A stretch of DNA of 63,029 bases from Hortaea werneckii (GCA_037044905.1 JBAOKB010000006.1:1-63029); one strand, 5' to 3'; counted from the first letter of the stretch, positions 10,289 through 21,165 are shown. Notes: generated by a model not told the origin, from the sequence alone. A program made the numbers and translations.

Positions 10289-12098
10289 GTTATTGCTGTA
10301 TTATTGATGTAGTGGGTATGAACGATGAAACGGTCGGGGATGTTTGCAACGGCTAAGTAGTGTACGGGGGGAGCAATGAGGGATGATGTTGATGGTGCTG
10401 GTGGATGTTGTGTATGTGACTGAAAGTGGTGGGTGGGAGTGAAAAGTCGGGTGGCTGGGTCAAGAAGGAAAGAGCGAAGGGGTGGTTGGAAAAGGCAGGA
10501 GCACGTGCCTGAGTCCACCAATCAATCGGAGGTTTTTGAAAGATGCATACCTTGCTGTCCTACAGCACATACTACCTACCTAGTTATGTAGTACTCAAGC
10601 ATGCTCGTTTGCCTACCATTACTTGCATGTGTGACGCATCCCCGGCAAAGCGCATGCAGCAAGGTTCCTCATGCACCACCATCGCATTCCTGCCCTTGCG
10701 CCCGCTCTTGACAATCTTTGCCTTACACGCGAACTCTTGACGTATCTAAGCCGATGGTCATGCGCGTGCTCTCAATCGTGTGTACAGCATCTGAGGTGCC
10801 AGTATAGACAGTGTGTAATGTTAGTGTGTACTGAGGTTGGAGCAGAACCTTGAAAGGCTGGGAAACACTGGCTAGTATCACGCTAATGCACCTTAAGGTT
10901 CTCGGGTATCTGGGCCGTCGCCAACGGGGGCAGCAACTTGGCTTGAAACAGGGCAAAAGCTTCACTACACCCTCTGGAAGTTGTACAGGCGGGAGCAGGA
11001 TTCCCCATCTGCAAGGGCACACAACATTGCAGAAGATCGAACGTGCACTCTCGGGTCTCCCCTTGTGTCTCCAGTGTGCCGATCTTTCTAGTTCTCGTTT
11101 GGGCGCATGAGGCAGGCCGGGGCAGAAACGCCGCCAGTGACCTATTCTCCTGTGTTGCTATCAGAGTCGCAACCAGTATGAACGAGGCTTGTTCGCTCAT
11201 AGTCGTGGTTTGGGGGCCAGCGCTCGTCTGCTGTGACGGTCTTTGTTGGTATGGAGGTACGTCTGCTGAGGAGATGCATGAAACTGTGGAGACTAGGGTT
11301 GTACAGGGTTAAGACGTCACATTCTTGAGGTCGTCTGTATAGAGGTCTATCTTTCCATCGTGATCGCATCTACTGGTGACATGGAGCTTCCAGTGTATAA
11401 GAAAATACTCGTGGTCTTTTTCCTGATCTGACAAGATGGGTTCATTCGGCGTTCTAGTTTGCCAGTGTACTAGCTGATGGCAATCTACGTTTGAGATTTG
11501 AGCAACCCAATTGCCACGAGCGCGGTCGTTTGGCCTTCAGTGCTATGCGCCCTCGACGCTATGCGTGGCACGAGAAAATCATGAAGGAGCATATTCTGGC
11601 AAGACATATCAAGGTTTCAGCTGTGCGAGCAGGGTGTCCGGACTGTTTCCGTTGCACAGGTTGTCAGACAGATCAGTATGTTACGGGAGCCAGACAGGAA
11701 TTCAACCAACCTCGATCCGCAAACGCACCCAGTTGCACTAACGGACACACACAGAAACGGAAGCACCATCTTCTGCCAAAGTAGTCGAATGCGACCGTTT
11801 CCATCCGAACTCGGTCTCCTACCAAATGCTGCCAGAACAGTATTCAAACACCTTTAGTTCCCCATAACCCATGACATAGTAAACAAGGCCAGTGTAGAAG
11901 CAAGTGATACCATTCCCTGCCCTACCTAAGCGCCTTGCTGGAACGGAGAGAAGAACCTCGCAGCCTTCGCATGTTCGCCGCCGGGACGATGCAAGTACAC
12001 GCCACCCGCAGCATCACCAGGGTGATCAATGAAATTAGGAAAGAAACCTGCGACCGAAACCGCCGCATCAGTCCCGCTGCATCTGTCGCTCTACGCAC
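10289..12098. other. Long gene-poor interval
   Basis: About 1.8 kb holding the leader and promoter of the GPI-protein gene (CACC/CAACA-rich on the minus strand at 10300-10520) and, at the far end, the 3' region of the small basic-tailed gene. Several 60-105-codon frames overlap on both strands without family signatures. A cysteine cluster near 11630-11665 was considered and rejected. No gene is called. Confidence 0.5.
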
Positions 12099-12645
12099 CT
12101 AAGTCAACCCAGCCTCATCAACAGCCTCCGTCTTCACCTTCCCGCCCTCCTCGCCGTCCACCTCCCCATCAACACCAGCATCAGCACCCCCCTTCTTGCC
12201 CTGCTTGGCCTTACCCGCCGCAGCGCCACGAGGCTTCTTAGTCGGACTCTCATCGTCGTCCTTCTCCGCCTTGGCCTTCGCGCGCTTCTTCGAGGGCGTC
12301 GGCTTCGCGGAACCATTCCCACCGGTCTCTGCGCCATTGGTCTCGCCGTTGCCGTCCTTGCTGATTCCCGCATTGGCGAGCAGCTTGGCCCTGATGGCGC
12401 GCCAGGCGTTGCCGGCAGAGCGCGGGTTGGTCATGCCGCACTCGGCGGCGAGCATGTCGTAGTCGAGCTGTGAGGGGGAGTCAGTCATATCGGATGCGGG
12501 AAGGGAAGGGATCGGGAGTGGGGGCAGGAGGGAGATTAGAAAGTAGTACCTTTGGCTCTTCGATCATGCACTTCCAGGCTTTGGCCATGATCTCGAGCTC
12601 GCGGGGCGTGAACTCCTTGTTGCTCTTTTCGGATTTCTACGCCAT
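12099..12645 (-). pseudogene. Small helix-turn-helix-like protein with Lys/Ala-rich tail; in-frame TAG at codon 3
   Basis: Two exons, 12645-12550 and 12467-12099, joined across an 82-nt GT..CAG intron. They encode about 152 residues with the core KEFTPRELEIMAKAWKCMIE, then LDYDMLAAECGMTNPRSAGNAW, and a long KKRAKAKAEKDDDE-type tail. The core looks like a small fungal three-helix (Myb-like) DNA-binding unit, and a similar gene lies at 29038-29755 with its intron at the same place. The only ATG that opens the conserved N-terminus (12645) is followed by GCG and then TAG (12639-12637). No upstream exon restores the frame; upstream ATGs fail phase or splice checks. Either the allele is broken, translation starts at the internal ATG of the MAKAW segment, or the base is wrong. 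I call it disrupted but possibly expressed. Confidence 0.55.
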
Positions 12646-13174
12646 GTTTCTGACGACGTGCTAGTGTTCATTCGGTGCAGCATGCACATGGGAGGCGAGG
12701 GAGATTACAGTAGTGATTGGTAGTATGGTGGTGTTGAGATGTTATGCACGACGAAGGTTGTCGATGTGTCGTAGATGAAGTTCGAGGTTGATGTGTTCTG
12801 CACAGGAGATGTTTGGAAGGTGTGGAAGAGTTGACACGACCGTTCAAGTCAGCCGCTGAAGATTTCACTCTGCTGCCTAGAAGTTTATCATTATCACATG
12901 TCAAGTGGCCTTTTCCTCATTTCGCTTGCGTTTGACGTCTCACATTGCAGCACGGAGGGCTCTCATTGGTCAGTCTACACTTTGGCTCGGCTTAGACCCA
13001 TTGGTCTCCACTTTTGTGTCGCAGCGAGCCAAAAGCGGAAGGAGCGAGAATTTCGGTGGTTGCATTGTCTGGCCAGCTGGAAAGCATAACAAACGCATTG
13101 AGCAGACATGATACCAATACATCGAGGTTACCGGTTGCATCCACCCCGTGTACCCGCCTCTGTGCAGCATCCTC
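12646..13174. other. Intergenic region, 5' flank of the small disrupted gene
   Basis: About 530 bases. On the minus strand 12670-12830 is CA-rich, as in fungal leaders. It was searched for an alternative first exon for the disrupted gene and none was found. No other gene. Confidence 0.5.
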
Positions 13175-15037
13175 TCAATCATCTTCTGCAGTTTCAGCTA
13201 TTCTTGCTCTCTTCGAACTACCGCGCTCAGCCGTACTGCGCCGTCGCCGAGTTTTCTTATCTGTACCCCTCCCATAATCACCCAACAGAGGCTTTAGAAA
13301 ACCGTCAACATGAACGCTGCCCACTAAGGCGTCTTCATCCTCTATTTCCATTTCCTCTTCTTGTCCGCCCTCAACATCTGACCCAGCATCGACAGCTATA
13401 TGCGAATCCCTGGCATCTTTCAGCCCAGCCTCAACTTCCTCTATCTGCTGTCTCTTGAGCTTGTGCGTCCGTTTCATATGCTCTCGCCAACGCCAACGTT
13501 TTTCGTAGACCTCATGGTGACGCGCGCAGTTCTCATAAGGACATTGCCACCCGGCTTGCTTGATCTGCTGGCCTTTATCCACAGTGCTGAATGCCTCTGC
13601 CTCCTCCTCGTCCTGCTCGCTCTCTTCAGACCCCAGTGGCGGTATTGCTTCGGGGAAGTACTCCACGACTTCATCCTTCTCCTTGTCGACTGGCATTTCC
13701 GGCATGAAGCGCATAGCCATCCTCTCCCCAAATAGGGCTGCGCACCTCCGAGCTGTGCGGTCAATCACATTCTTGTCCCAGCCTGTTAAGGCTGCAACTC
13801 CTAGCACCTCAGACCAATCCCGTAAGCCGAGCTCCTTCTTAGATTGACCAGAAGGGCGGTGTCTGCCCTTTTCGACACTCTTCGCTTCACCGTCACCGGA
13901 CACAGCGTCTTCATAATCATCGTCTAGTTCGGATTCCTGTCCTTGTGAACCGTATCGTGCGCTGCCCTGCCTTTCGCTGGAGCGCAGACGATCCTCAGAT
14001 TGAGGGCTAAAAGCGGCCGGCTTCGACTTTGAACGCGACCTACTAGGCCGAGATCGTGAGCGGGAGAATGGTGCCCGCTGGCGCTGACCCTGCCGGCTTT
14101 CGTGCAAACCGATGAGGAGATCGTCGAATTTGGAAACAATGTGTCGTACAGTAGGCCGTAACAGAGCGCTCGCTTGATCATCATCTGCGAGGAATGCGGG
14201 TGGATAGTGACGCTGCTGCTGCTGATGTCGAGGCAGATGCGTAGCTTCAGCCTTCAAGTTCTGCGCGCCCCCTTCCTCTTCTTCCGAATGCGAATCAGAG
14301 CCTGCTTGGTCCTCTCCACCACCCACACCGCTGGTTGTCTCTATGGGGTTGGATGGTATGTGGGGTTCCTCATGAACAGCCCAATTTCGAGATCTAAACC
14401 TTGTCTTGGCCTTTCGAAGCATCAAGGCTTCAATCTCATCACGCAAATCCGCACTTGGTACCCACGACTCATCTTTCTTCAAAGTTTCCGCATCATCGAA
14501 GAGACTCTCTATTGGGACCCCAAAAGCCTCCTCCCGTCTCGGTACCTCGTTCGCAGGCAGAGGCCAAGCAGTCCAGTTGCGATCAGGGTGCCAAGGTAAT
14601 TCCCCAGCTTCATTACGTCTCAGCCAATGGGACTTGTCTTTCCATGGTTGTGTCTGAGAAGCACGTGTTGGAGAGTAATTTCGGGATTTGAGAGCATGGG
14701 CGTTGTAGAGATGGACACCTAGGTCATTGGCACGCTGCTGATCGAGCGAGGCAGCCGTCTCACGCTCCTGCTCAGTGTAGTGACGCCAAGTGCCTGCAGG
14801 TCCCTCGAAGCGATTAGGACGGTCTTCAGAGGAAGAGTCACTCTCTCCATCGTCGCTCACATGATCATCGTTGGCGCCGTCTAGCGACGCATTTGAATGG
14901 AGAGGTGGCGAAGACGGCAACTGTGAAGGGCCCTGGGCACTTGGTGGCGGCTGGCTGAGGTGTGCAGGGTCATTTTGAAAGGCTTCAGAAGCCTGCGATC
15001 CAGCATCTGACAACTCATCGTCTCCAGTCGAGGACAT
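13175..15037 (-). CDS. RRN9: Rrn9-domain protein, probable RNA polymerase I upstream activating factor subunit
   Basis: Single-exon gene, 620 residues, ATG at 15037. The conserved block around residues 90-190 (GVHLYNAHALKSRNY, RNWTAWPLPANEVPR, ESLFDD) matches my memory of the fungal Rrn9 domain. In yeast, Rrn9 is a subunit of the upstream activating factor that recruits Pol I to rDNA, so a nuclear or nucleolar role in rRNA transcription is expected. The middle is low complexity with an SR-like basic stretch. The second half carries a conserved segment (ELGLRDWSEVLGVAALTGW), then a C2H2-like zinc finger (CPYENCARHHEVYEKRWRW, then REHMKRTH), and a basic C-terminus (KKTRRRR). The fold assignment comes from motif resemblance only. 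The gene is divergent from eIF4E, 510 bases apart. Confidence 0.7.
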   Translation of the reverse strand: MSSTGDDELSDAGSQASEAFQNDPAHLSQPPPSAQGPSQLPSSPPLHSNASLDGANDDHVSDDGESDSSSEDRPNRFEGPAGTWRHYTEQERETAASLDQQRANDLGVHLYNAHALKSRNYSPTRASQTQPWKDKSHWLRRNEAGELPWHPDRNWTAWPLPANEVPRREEAFGVPIESLFDDAETLKKDESWVPSADLRDEIEALMLRKAKTRFRSRNWAVHEEPHIPSNPIETTSGVGGGEDQAGSDSHSEEEEGGAQNLKAEATHLPRHQQQQRHYPPAFLADDDQASALLRPTVRHIVSKFDDLLIGLHESRQGQRQRAPFSRSRSRPSRSRSKSKPAAFSPQSEDRLRSSERQGSARYGSQGQESELDDDYEDAVSGDGEAKSVEKGRHRPSGQSKKELGLRDWSEVLGVAALTGWDKNVIDRTARRCAALFGERMAMRFMPEMPVDKEKDEVVEYFPEAIPPLGSEESEQDEEEAEAFSTVDKGQQIKQAGWQCPYENCARHHEVYEKRWRWREHMKRTHKLKRQQIEEVEAGLKDARDSHIAVDAGSDVEGGQEEEMEIEDEDALVGSVHVDGFLKPLLGDYGRGTDKKTRRRRSTAERGSSKRARIAETAEDD

Positions 15038-15547
15038 ATCTTCGGCTCTCTAGAGGCAGCTTTTGTCGGCACATGACTTTCTGATTGGCTACGGTCCCTC
15101 TTGTCTGTGAATCCAGGAAATGATGTCGTTGCCGCAGAATCAGTAAATTGACGTTAAGGTATCTGCAACGAGTGCATACGATTACTGTGTCAAGCAGTGC
15201 TCGATATTAGTGTGAGATTTCAGCCATGTTCATGTATTTTATTAGACGGGAGGTCGAACTGCTGCTGTCACTGCCATTTTCGGGCTAGCATCGGCGAATC
15301 GCGGGCTGGACTGCCGACTGTCAGAATCGCAATTGCTGCAACATTTTGGACTTCCGTTTGCGCCGCCTGTGCCAGAACCGCAACTGCTTCACCTCACTTG
15401 AGTTCACCTGCTCCGACTCTGCCTGGTGCAAAGTCACCGCTGTCAATCAACAACACCTTCTTCGCGACGAGTGTTGACATATCCTCACATCCGGCCTGCA
15501 AAGACCTATCTTCAACTGCGAACACACGACACCATCCACCATCCAAC
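15038..15547. promoter_or_regulatory. Divergent promoter region between Rrn9-type gene and eIF4E
   Basis: About 510 bases between two head-to-head starts. Both neighbours serve protein synthesis (rRNA transcription and translation initiation), so shared growth control is possible. No specific factor site was identified. Confidence 0.4.
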
Positions 15548-16381
15548 ATGGCCGAAGTCGCACAACCTGTGCCCAACGAGCAGGTCCCTCTCGACACAAT
15601 TCCAGTCTCTCCCGAGGGCGGAATCACTGACGCTACCAACGACAAGAACGCAGATGACGGCAAGATCATCACCGTCTTTGACGACCCGGCCAACTTCAAT
15701 GTCAAGCACGCACTGCAGAACACCTGGACCCTCTGGTTCACCAAGCCGCCAAGCGGTAAGCAGGACTGGAGCGAGCTGCTGAAGGAGGTCATCACCTTTG
15801 ACTCCGTCGAGGAATTCTGGGGCATCTACGTAAGTGTGACCTTCTAACCCCACCTTGCAGAGACGTACCAAAACTGACATGTGCCCTGTTCCCAGAACAA
15901 CATCACCCCTGCCTCGGAGCTTGCCCAGAAGTCTGACTACCACCTCTTCAAGCGCGGTGTGCGCCCGGAATGGGAGGACCCACAGAACAAGTTCGGTGGC
16001 CGCTGGTCCTACACGTTCAAGAACGGCAAGGCCCAAGACGCCGCCTGGCTCGATGTGATGCTCGCCGCGATCGGCGAGACACTGGAGGACGAGGGCGACA
16101 ACGAGGTCATGGGTGTTGTGATCAACATCCGTAAGGCCTTCTGGCGTGTGGGTCTCTGGACACGCACGGCCGGCCAGCCGCCGAAGAAGGGCAGCAAGGA
16201 GGCCGCCGAGGTCGAGGAGGGCAAGGCAGACCGTGAGGCCGGCAAGAAGAGGCTAGAGAAGATCGGCAAGCGCTTCAAGGACTACTTGAAGCTGCCTGAC
16301 CAGGAGCAGGTCGAGTTCAGTGGACACGCTGACTCTGCGCACTCCGGTAGCTCGCGCGCTAAGGCCAAGTTTGCCGTGTAA
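15548..16381 (+). CDS. Eukaryotic translation initiation factor 4E
   Basis: Cytosolic mRNA cap-binding subunit of eIF4F. Two exons, 15548-15829 and 15896-16381, with a 66-nt GTAAGT..CAG intron; 255 residues. The family block is complete: HALQNTWTLWFTKPP, VEEFWGIYNNITPAS, YHLFKRGVRPEWEDP, KFGGRWSYTF, ALGETL-type helix and NIRKAFWRVGLWTRT. The tryptophans expected to sandwich the cap guanine are in the FWGIY and PEWEDP segments, and the eIF4G-binding surface is represented by the conserved LDVMLAAIGE helix. Compared with yeast eIF4E it has a longer, charged stretch before the C-terminus (KKGSKEAAEVEEGKADREAG). The start is ATG at 15548; the upstream frame has no family similarity. Confidence 0.95.
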
Positions 16382-16816
16382 GCGCCATCCTTGGAAGACT
16401 TTCACCTGCCACCACTGTCCGTCTGAAGTGCTTGTCGACCATCTGCTTGGACGTCGACTTTCGCTGAAGGCGGTCAAGGGTGGATTAGCGGAAGAGGAGG
16501 CATACTGTTCTTGCTTACTGCATGGCTACGGCGAAGACAGGAGTTATGGGCGCAGCATTCACGGGTGCATAGTACAGCTAGCGAAGGACGTGGAGCATGT
16601 GGCCGTCCAGGAGAGCATGAGAAGAAGAAGCTAGCACTGATACTTGCTTAACGGATGACGATACGGGCGGCATGCACGAGGATCATGGAATACCCAGCGT
16701 TGTGATCACATATGAGGGATATGGCGTTCTTTTGCTACACGACGAGGGAGATTACAGAGAAAAGTAGTAGGAAAGAAGGTGCATGTAGAAATTTTTTGTA
16801 ATAACAGCTACCCAAA
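16382..16816. other. Convergent intergenic region, eIF4E and PQ-loop gene
   Basis: About 435 bases of 3' flank from both neighbours. Nothing else recognised. Confidence 0.5.
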
Positions 16817-17825
16817 TCAACCTCTTCGCCTCGTACTCGGTGTCGTCTTTCCTTTCTGGCTACCAGTGCTGGACGCTTGCCCCTGCGCGCCTACGGCCTG
16901 CTTGGCAGCCTTCTTCCCTTGTGACTGCAGCTTCACCTGTTCTGTCTGCTTACTCTTCGGACTGTTCCAGTAGTACACCATCTGCGCAGCCAACACCGCA
17001 TTGAGCGTGAACCCAGCAATGAAGCCGTACAGGATCAACTTATCATCCACCTCCTGGAGCGTCGTGAAAATCCGCGACAGCGAGCCGGCGAGATAGTTGA
17101 ACACGGCGAAGGCCGAAAGCTGACCTGTCCCGCCTTCCTGGAAGATGGTGATGATCTGCGGGAGCTTGCTCGCGACCCCAAGCACACCGGCACCGCCCTG
17201 CAGATACTGCAGACTACGCATGTTGGTGATGTCCTCGTTGTAGAGCGCGTAGCTTGCCGCTGCGAGCCCCGCGACGAAGACCGCAGCCGCGGGGCCTTTC
17301 CCGCTGTACTGTAGGACGAGGATAGAGATTGCAACCTAACGCCAGCGTGAGAAGAAGGTTCCCTACCTTTCAAAAAAAAAAAAAAAACAAAACAAAACAA
17401 GAACAATACAAAAGGACCACACGGATGTCTTTTTTTTTTTCTCTTACATTTTGAATCGCGATCAAGGCCACCTCGCCGTATGTGCTGAAGGGGAAGCCGT
17501 TGCGCACGTTATACATGAGGCTGATCAGGTAGCTCGCCGTCTCCATGAAGTAGGCCAGGAAGCTGATGCCCTCCGCGCTCTGGCTGTTGAGCAGCTTAAG
17601 CAGCTGGGGGATCTTGACAATGCTGCTTGCACCGATGATGCCGACTCCGAGGGCCTTGGAAATGGCGAGCTTGAGGCAGACCGTATCGGTGATGTTGATG
17701 CTGTGCACGAGCGACCGGTAGCACGAGTCGCCTAGGAGTTGGGTCGCGGCATTGGTGATGGGGGTGGGGAGGTTGTGCGTGAGCGGTTGAAGGAGGGTGC
17801 GCAGAGTGCGCTCGGCGGACTCCAT
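16817..17825 (-). CDS. Mannose-P-dolichol utilization defect 1 (MPDU1)-type PQ-loop membrane protein
   Basis: Endoplasmic-reticulum membrane protein of the MPDU1 family, known in animals to be needed for use of dolichol-phosphate mannose and glucose in glycan and GPI assembly. Two exons, 17825-17448 and 17335-16817, giving 298 residues. Two PQ-loop repeats are visible, each with the Pro-Gln pair: SSIVKIPQLLKLLNSQSAEG and VASKLPQIITIFQEGGTGQL. About seven hydrophobic segments surround them, and the tail is basic and Ser/Gln-rich. The intron (17447-17336, 112 nt) is long for this window and contains a 16-base A and an 11-base T run in plus-strand sense. Ortholog-level identity is likely; the transported species is unknown even in the family. 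Confidence 0.88.
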
Positions 17826-18176
17826 TGTGGGCGATCTTGCGAGTCGTTGAAGACAGTTTTGGTCGAAAAGTTGCAATGGTTCAGGATTGGATTGTGTACA
17901 GCTGTTGCAAGGCGGAGCATGTGATTGTTCGCCGCACTCCCCCAGATTTCTGCACGGGCCGCGTGCAGCTCTCGCTACGATGCTCTATCAACCCTACCTT
18001 CCTCCAGCTCTGCATCTTTCCGGCTGCATTGGGATATTCAGCTGCCTAACGTAGTCTTTACCATCTTGCCGATGACGATCAAATGAAGTATATATGCATC
18101 ATTTCCTCCAATTTTCCGATCATGCACTTCCTTTTTCCCATCCCCCGCCACATCCTAGCCTCCATAAACAATAAAG
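17826..18176. promoter_or_regulatory. Divergent promoter between PQ-loop gene and serine hydrolase
   Basis: About 350 bases between opposite ATGs. It includes a pyrimidine-rich leader before the hydrolase start (about 18120-18170). No defined operator. Confidence 0.4.
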
Positions 18177-19826
18177 ATGCTGCTGAATCTTCTCTTCCTA
18201 ACCCAGACAACTTACGCCTTATCATCATGGCTTGGTCTAGACTCACAGTATCCTCTCGCTGGCTCTCATCGGAAGGAATATCAACCCTTCACAGAGGACT
18301 TCAATGCCTTCGTCAACAACACTATGTCTGAATTTCTCGCCCCTGGCCTCGCCGTTGCTATCGTCCATGGCGATGCGACGTACACCAAAGGCTATGGCTA
18401 CTCTAACATAGAGCGGTTGGAGGAAATGACGCCTCGCACGCTCTTCTTCGCGGGCAGCACCACTAAGTCCTTCACCGCCGCCACGATGTCCAAGCTCGTC
18501 GAGAGCAACGAATCGGCTTATGCCGCCATCGATTGGGATAGCAAGCTCGCGAGCTTGATACGAGAGGATTTCGTGCTGTCCGGCGCGTACGCCTCCAACC
18601 AAATTAGCCTGACTGATGCGCTCAGTCATCGTACAGGAATGCCTAGGCACGACATCTCATGGGTCAATGGCAATGTGAGCGTGAAGCAACAAGTCCAGCA
18701 ATTACGGCATCTTCCTCTTCATCGCGAACTGCGATCAGGGTGGGAGTATTGTAATTTGATGTTCACGGCAGTCTCTCATGCTATCGAGACCGTTATCAAA
18801 ACCTCCATGGCCACACTGCTGAAACAGTGGATGTGGGAACCGCTAGGCATGCACGAGACATTTTACAACCTCGCTGATGCTCTAAACTATGCGGAGGGCA
18901 GTGGCGGGAATGTGACCATGGCCACAGGCTACCTTTATGATAATGTGACAAGCCACTCGATGGTACCAGTCCCATTCTCCCACATCCCACCAGAAAATGG
19001 CGCAGGCGGAGTCATTTCCAACGTGCTAGACTATACGAAATGGATCCGCACGTTTTTGCACCCTGGGAACAGCAGCAATCCGATCTCCGCCCAAACAGTA
19101 AAGATGATGACATCCGCGCATATGCCGGTCCCTGGGACTTCTTGGCCGTATACGGGCGGGGTGAGCTGGTACGGACTCGGACTGACAGGAGGGATTTACA
19201 AGGACCTTGTAGTGAATGGCCATGATGGGGCCATCAACGGGTACATGACTTCCATGCTATGGATCCCCGAGAGAGACTTCGGCGTTGTTGTGATGCAGAA
19301 TGCGTATTCGCTCGCGGCTACCATCGTGCTGTGGAGAATCATCGATGACTTTCTCCAGGTCCCAGTAAATGAGAAGCTGGACGGTGCGACGATGGCTAGG
19401 AACTATCAGGCCGATCGGTTGACACGACTGGCAAATGCCAGAGGGCGATTGTATCCCGGCAGTGCTGGGGTGACGCCGGTCAAACCCTCTTTGCCCTTGG
19501 TAGCGTACGAGGGAACATACAGGCATCCAGCGTACCATGAATTTACCGTGACTACGTCGCACGGGGATGAGTACGAAGTGCAGAATACACCGCAATCGCT
19601 ATCCATGACGCCCACGGAGGGAGCGTACTTGAACATCTCCGCTACGCTACAGCATGTGAATGGCGAGCACTGGCTGGCGCGGTTCCACATGGGAACACCC
19701 GGCAACTTCATGGTCGAGGACGCCGTCAAGTCCCGGTTTGAAATCGACGCGATCGGCGAAGTCCAGGGCTTGTGGTTCCAGGCGGAGCCAGCTTTGGACG
19801 AGCTAGCCTGGTTTGAAAAAGTGTAG
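18177..19826 (+). CDS. Secreted beta-lactamase/penicillin-binding-protein-like serine hydrolase
   Basis: Single exon, 549 residues, ATG at 18177. A signal peptide (MLLNLLFLTQTTYALSSW) predicts secretion. The class C beta-lactamase/DD-peptidase/esterase fold is marked by the SxxK motif in AGSTTKSF (Ser94, Lys97), the Tyr motif YCN (Tyr191-Asn193) and, late, an HDG triad (about residues 349-351) in place of KTG. A C-terminal domain of about 110 residues follows and includes YEGTYRHPAYHEF, as in the LACTB/EstB-like lipocalin-type extension. In fungi such enzymes are esterases, transesterases or amidases rather than antibiotic hydrolases; the substrate cannot be read here. Many Asn-X-Ser/Thr sites suggest N-glycosylation. 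Confidence 0.88.
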   Translation: MLLNLLFLTQTTYALSSWLGLDSQYPLAGSHRKEYQPFTEDFNAFVNNTMSEFLAPGLAVAIVHGDATYTKGYGYSNIERLEEMTPRTLFFAGSTTKSFTAATMSKLVESNESAYAAIDWDSKLASLIREDFVLSGAYASNQISLTDALSHRTGMPRHDISWVNGNVSVKQQVQQLRHLPLHRELRSGWEYCNLMFTAVSHAIETVIKTSMATLLKQWMWEPLGMHETFYNLADALNYAEGSGGNVTMATGYLYDNVTSHSMVPVPFSHIPPENGAGGVISNVLDYTKWIRTFLHPGNSSNPISAQTVKMMTSAHMPVPGTSWPYTGGVSWYGLGLTGGIYKDLVVNGHDGAINGYMTSMLWIPERDFGVVVMQNAYSLAATIVLWRIIDDFLQVPVNEKLDGATMARNYQADRLTRLANARGRLYPGSAGVTPVKPSLPLVAYEGTYRHPAYHEFTVTTSHGDEYEVQNTPQSLSMTPTEGAYLNISATLQHVNGEHWLARFHMGTPGNFMVEDAVKSRFEIDAIGEVQGLWFQAEPALDELAWFEKV

Positions 19827-20058
19827 CAGCGTCGTTGTGTATTGGTGTTGAGAACGCTGGTCTTCTGTGCGGTGCGTCTCTTCTGATTGGGATACTCGTA
19901 CTGGTGCATCATGGTATGACCGCTTCGAGCTTTATGTTTCCGTCCATTTTGGAATTCTTTGATCATCCTACGGACCCTTCCAGATATCCCGGAATAACAT
20001 TTGGAGGTCGTTGCCGTGCTCCGTCAAGTGGTCGTGAAGTCGAATTTTAAAAAGTCTT

Positions 20059-20902
20059 TTACCTTTGCGGCGGCAGTGCGCCAGTGGTAATGAAGCGCAA
20101 CACTGTCTCCAGCCTCATCGGCGGCAAACTGGGATCAACACCAGGCTCAGGTGGCGGCGCAAGCTTTTCAGGCTGACGGTCCTCATCCATCTTCATACCG
20201 CCCTTCTCCTCTCCATCCTCGTCCTCCTCCTCGTCACTGTCATCCTCAAACAGCTTCCTTCGCAGCCCAGTCCTCACGCTTTCGATCCCGTCTTCTTGCT
20301 CCGCCATCGTAAACAAGCTGCCAAAAGCATCATTCTCTAGCATCTCGCGCGCGATTCCGTTCTCAGCCGGCCCAGCATAGTCCCAAAGATCCCGCAAGTC
20401 GGCCATGTTTACCTTGCTAACATCTCCGCTTTCTTGAATGGTCTCGGGTGACTTGGAGTACTGTGTAACCCAGTCATCGGTCTTAGGATCCAGCTTCTTC
20501 CGCAACAGCATCCCGAGCATCATTTCCTTCTCGTGTCCTGGGTAGCTCGGCAGGGGATAGGCGTGGGCGGCGCGGAAGAAGGCTCCAAACTCGTTCATGG
20601 CGTCTTGGGCGCGCGCGAGGTTCATGACGGCCAGCTCGGCATCGCGTTGGATTGACGGCCTGTGGTGAGGAAGAACGGTCAGTCGGACTTACCTTTTGGA
20701 GGCATGATATGGAAGTGGAGAGTGCGATGTAGAAAGAGAACAATTGTCTCACCTACCATCCAGGAACAGGATCACTGCGCTCCATGTCTACGCGCATTGA
20801 TGACAGCGATCGGGATAATTGCAGCAACCGCTGTCGAAGCTGATCGAGCGCGCGTAGCTGCTTGTCACGAGGGATATTGGGATCATGCTTGAACGACTGC
20901 AT
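20059..20902 (-). CDS. MED8: Mediator complex subunit 8
   Basis: Nuclear subunit of the Mediator head module. Two exons, 20902-20757 and 20659-20059, joined across a 97-nt GTAGGT..CAG intron through the codon for Trp49; 248 residues. Family features are the N-terminal coiled-coil helix (LRALDQLRQRLLQLSRSLSS), the SDPVPGWPSIQRDAELAVMN linker, and the typical HAYPLPSYPG segment followed by LRKKLDPKTDDWV. The C-terminal half is acidic (DDSDEEEDEDGEEKGG). The frame stays open upstream to another ATG at 21127, which would add 75 residues. I chose 20902 because the family normally starts near the coiled coil. Confidence 0.85.
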
Positions 20903-21165
20903 ACTGCTGGTTGCCGAAATGACACCTTTGTTGGGAGCAGGTGGTTGCGTATGTAGTACGTAGCAGTCGAAGTTGGTCTTGAGAAGTAGCTGTGAACGTA
21001 AAGTGACAGCACCGGTGCCCTTGCTTGGTCCGTGCGTTGATTGCACTGTGAGCCTGAATAGGGTATCAATGCCGTCGTAAGTAACCGCTAACCCTTGAAA
21101 GCTAGGAATGAATGACGAGAAATCCATATATTCCTCTAGCGTAAGTATTCAGATCTATATGCTTT

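Noticed and set aside
11491..11784. Frame with a CPDCFRCTGC cysteine cluster
   Set aside because: Starts from TTG, no ordered context, no intron-linked neighbours and overlapping frames of equal length; cysteine spacing fits no known finger.
20059..20107. Sequence resembling a tRNA D-arm (GTGCGCCAGTGGTAATGAAGCGC)
   Set aside because: No anticodon stem, T-arm or acceptor stem can be folded around it; it is the MED8 C-terminal coding end.
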